Below, piece after piece: positions 23,880 to 23,958 of a stretch of 23,958 bases of DNA. The notes beneath the pieces are model-generated. The model saw only the letters and a list, made by a program, of their open reading frames with translations. It was not told the DNA's origin and did not search any database. The position numbers and the translations under genes are program-made. The first letter of the stretch is position 1, and each line of letters begins with the position of its first letter. The DNA is from Deltaproteobacteria bacterium (GTDB taxonomy: Bacteria; JADJOY01), in assembly GCA_016713535.1 (NCBI GenBank), contig JADJOY010000051.1:1-23958 (forward strand), in the 5' to 3' direction.

Positions 23880-23958
23880 GGAGGGCACGCGTCGCGTGCC
23901 CAGCGCCACAACGGGGCGTGGTCATCGCCGCGGGCGCGGGTCCCTACTCGATCCGCGC
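23880..23958 (+). repeat. Extended REP element, copy 2 of a direct repeat
   Basis: A GGAGGGCACGCGTCGCGTGC hairpin is followed by CCAGCGCCAC, GGGGCGTGGTCATCGCCG and CTCGATCCGCGC, matching 23663-23740 throughout. It runs to the window edge. Confidence 0.7.

Overview
The window is very GC-rich DNA (about 70% by eye) from a Gram-negative bacterium. A FadL-type outer-membrane protein, a lipoprotein sulfatase, several exported proteins and type II fatty-acid synthesis (FabI) all fit that. Gene content and the intergenic hairpin repeats suggest a deltaproteobacterial-type lineage (Myxococcota, Desulfobacterota or Binatota). This is inference, because no rRNA or ribosomal protein gene is present to decide it.

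Layout. Bases 1-433: small exported protein. 434-923: non-coding, with three tandem AT-rich palindromes and hairpin repeats. 924-2440: toxin-antitoxin-like cluster (DUF433 gene facing a minus-strand run of higB, higA, an antitoxin-like gene, a 15-codon ORF and a second DUF433 gene). 2605-3359: coupled pair with a nucleotidyltransferase-like protein. 3668-3853: relic of a NUDIX gene whose full copy lies at 9878-10659. 4089-8380: FadL-like porin followed by two trypsin-like proteases, the second frameshifted. 8111-9230: convergent exported protein, frameshifted, whose C-terminal domain is a paralogue of the first gene of the window. 10780-11250 and 15484-15972: two RAYT (REP-associated tyrosine transposase) genes. 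11475-14660: secreted GH2 glycosidase and an alpha/beta hydrolase. 16198-19061: ligA and a divergent rhomboid protease. 20037-23626: sulfatase-like lipoprotein, fabI and a YjbQ family gene, all on the minus strand.

The unifying feature is a dense set of REP-like hairpins occupying most intergenic gaps. They share a fixed head, GGAGGG, followed by a perfect short stem whose sequence differs between classes while pairing is kept. They occur singly, as a longer composite form, and as two tandem arrays: seven 94-bp units (14801-15438) beside the second RAYT, and five units of up to 195 bp (19096-20015). Most sit just 3' of a stop codon. Together with two diverged RAYT genes this looks like a REP/RAYT system with several hairpin classes, and it is the most interesting content here.

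Three genes carry single-base frameshifts in or next to short base runs, and the middle of the 195-bp array shows many one-base losses. Either these genes are decaying or the sequence contains indel errors, so reading frames here deserve caution.
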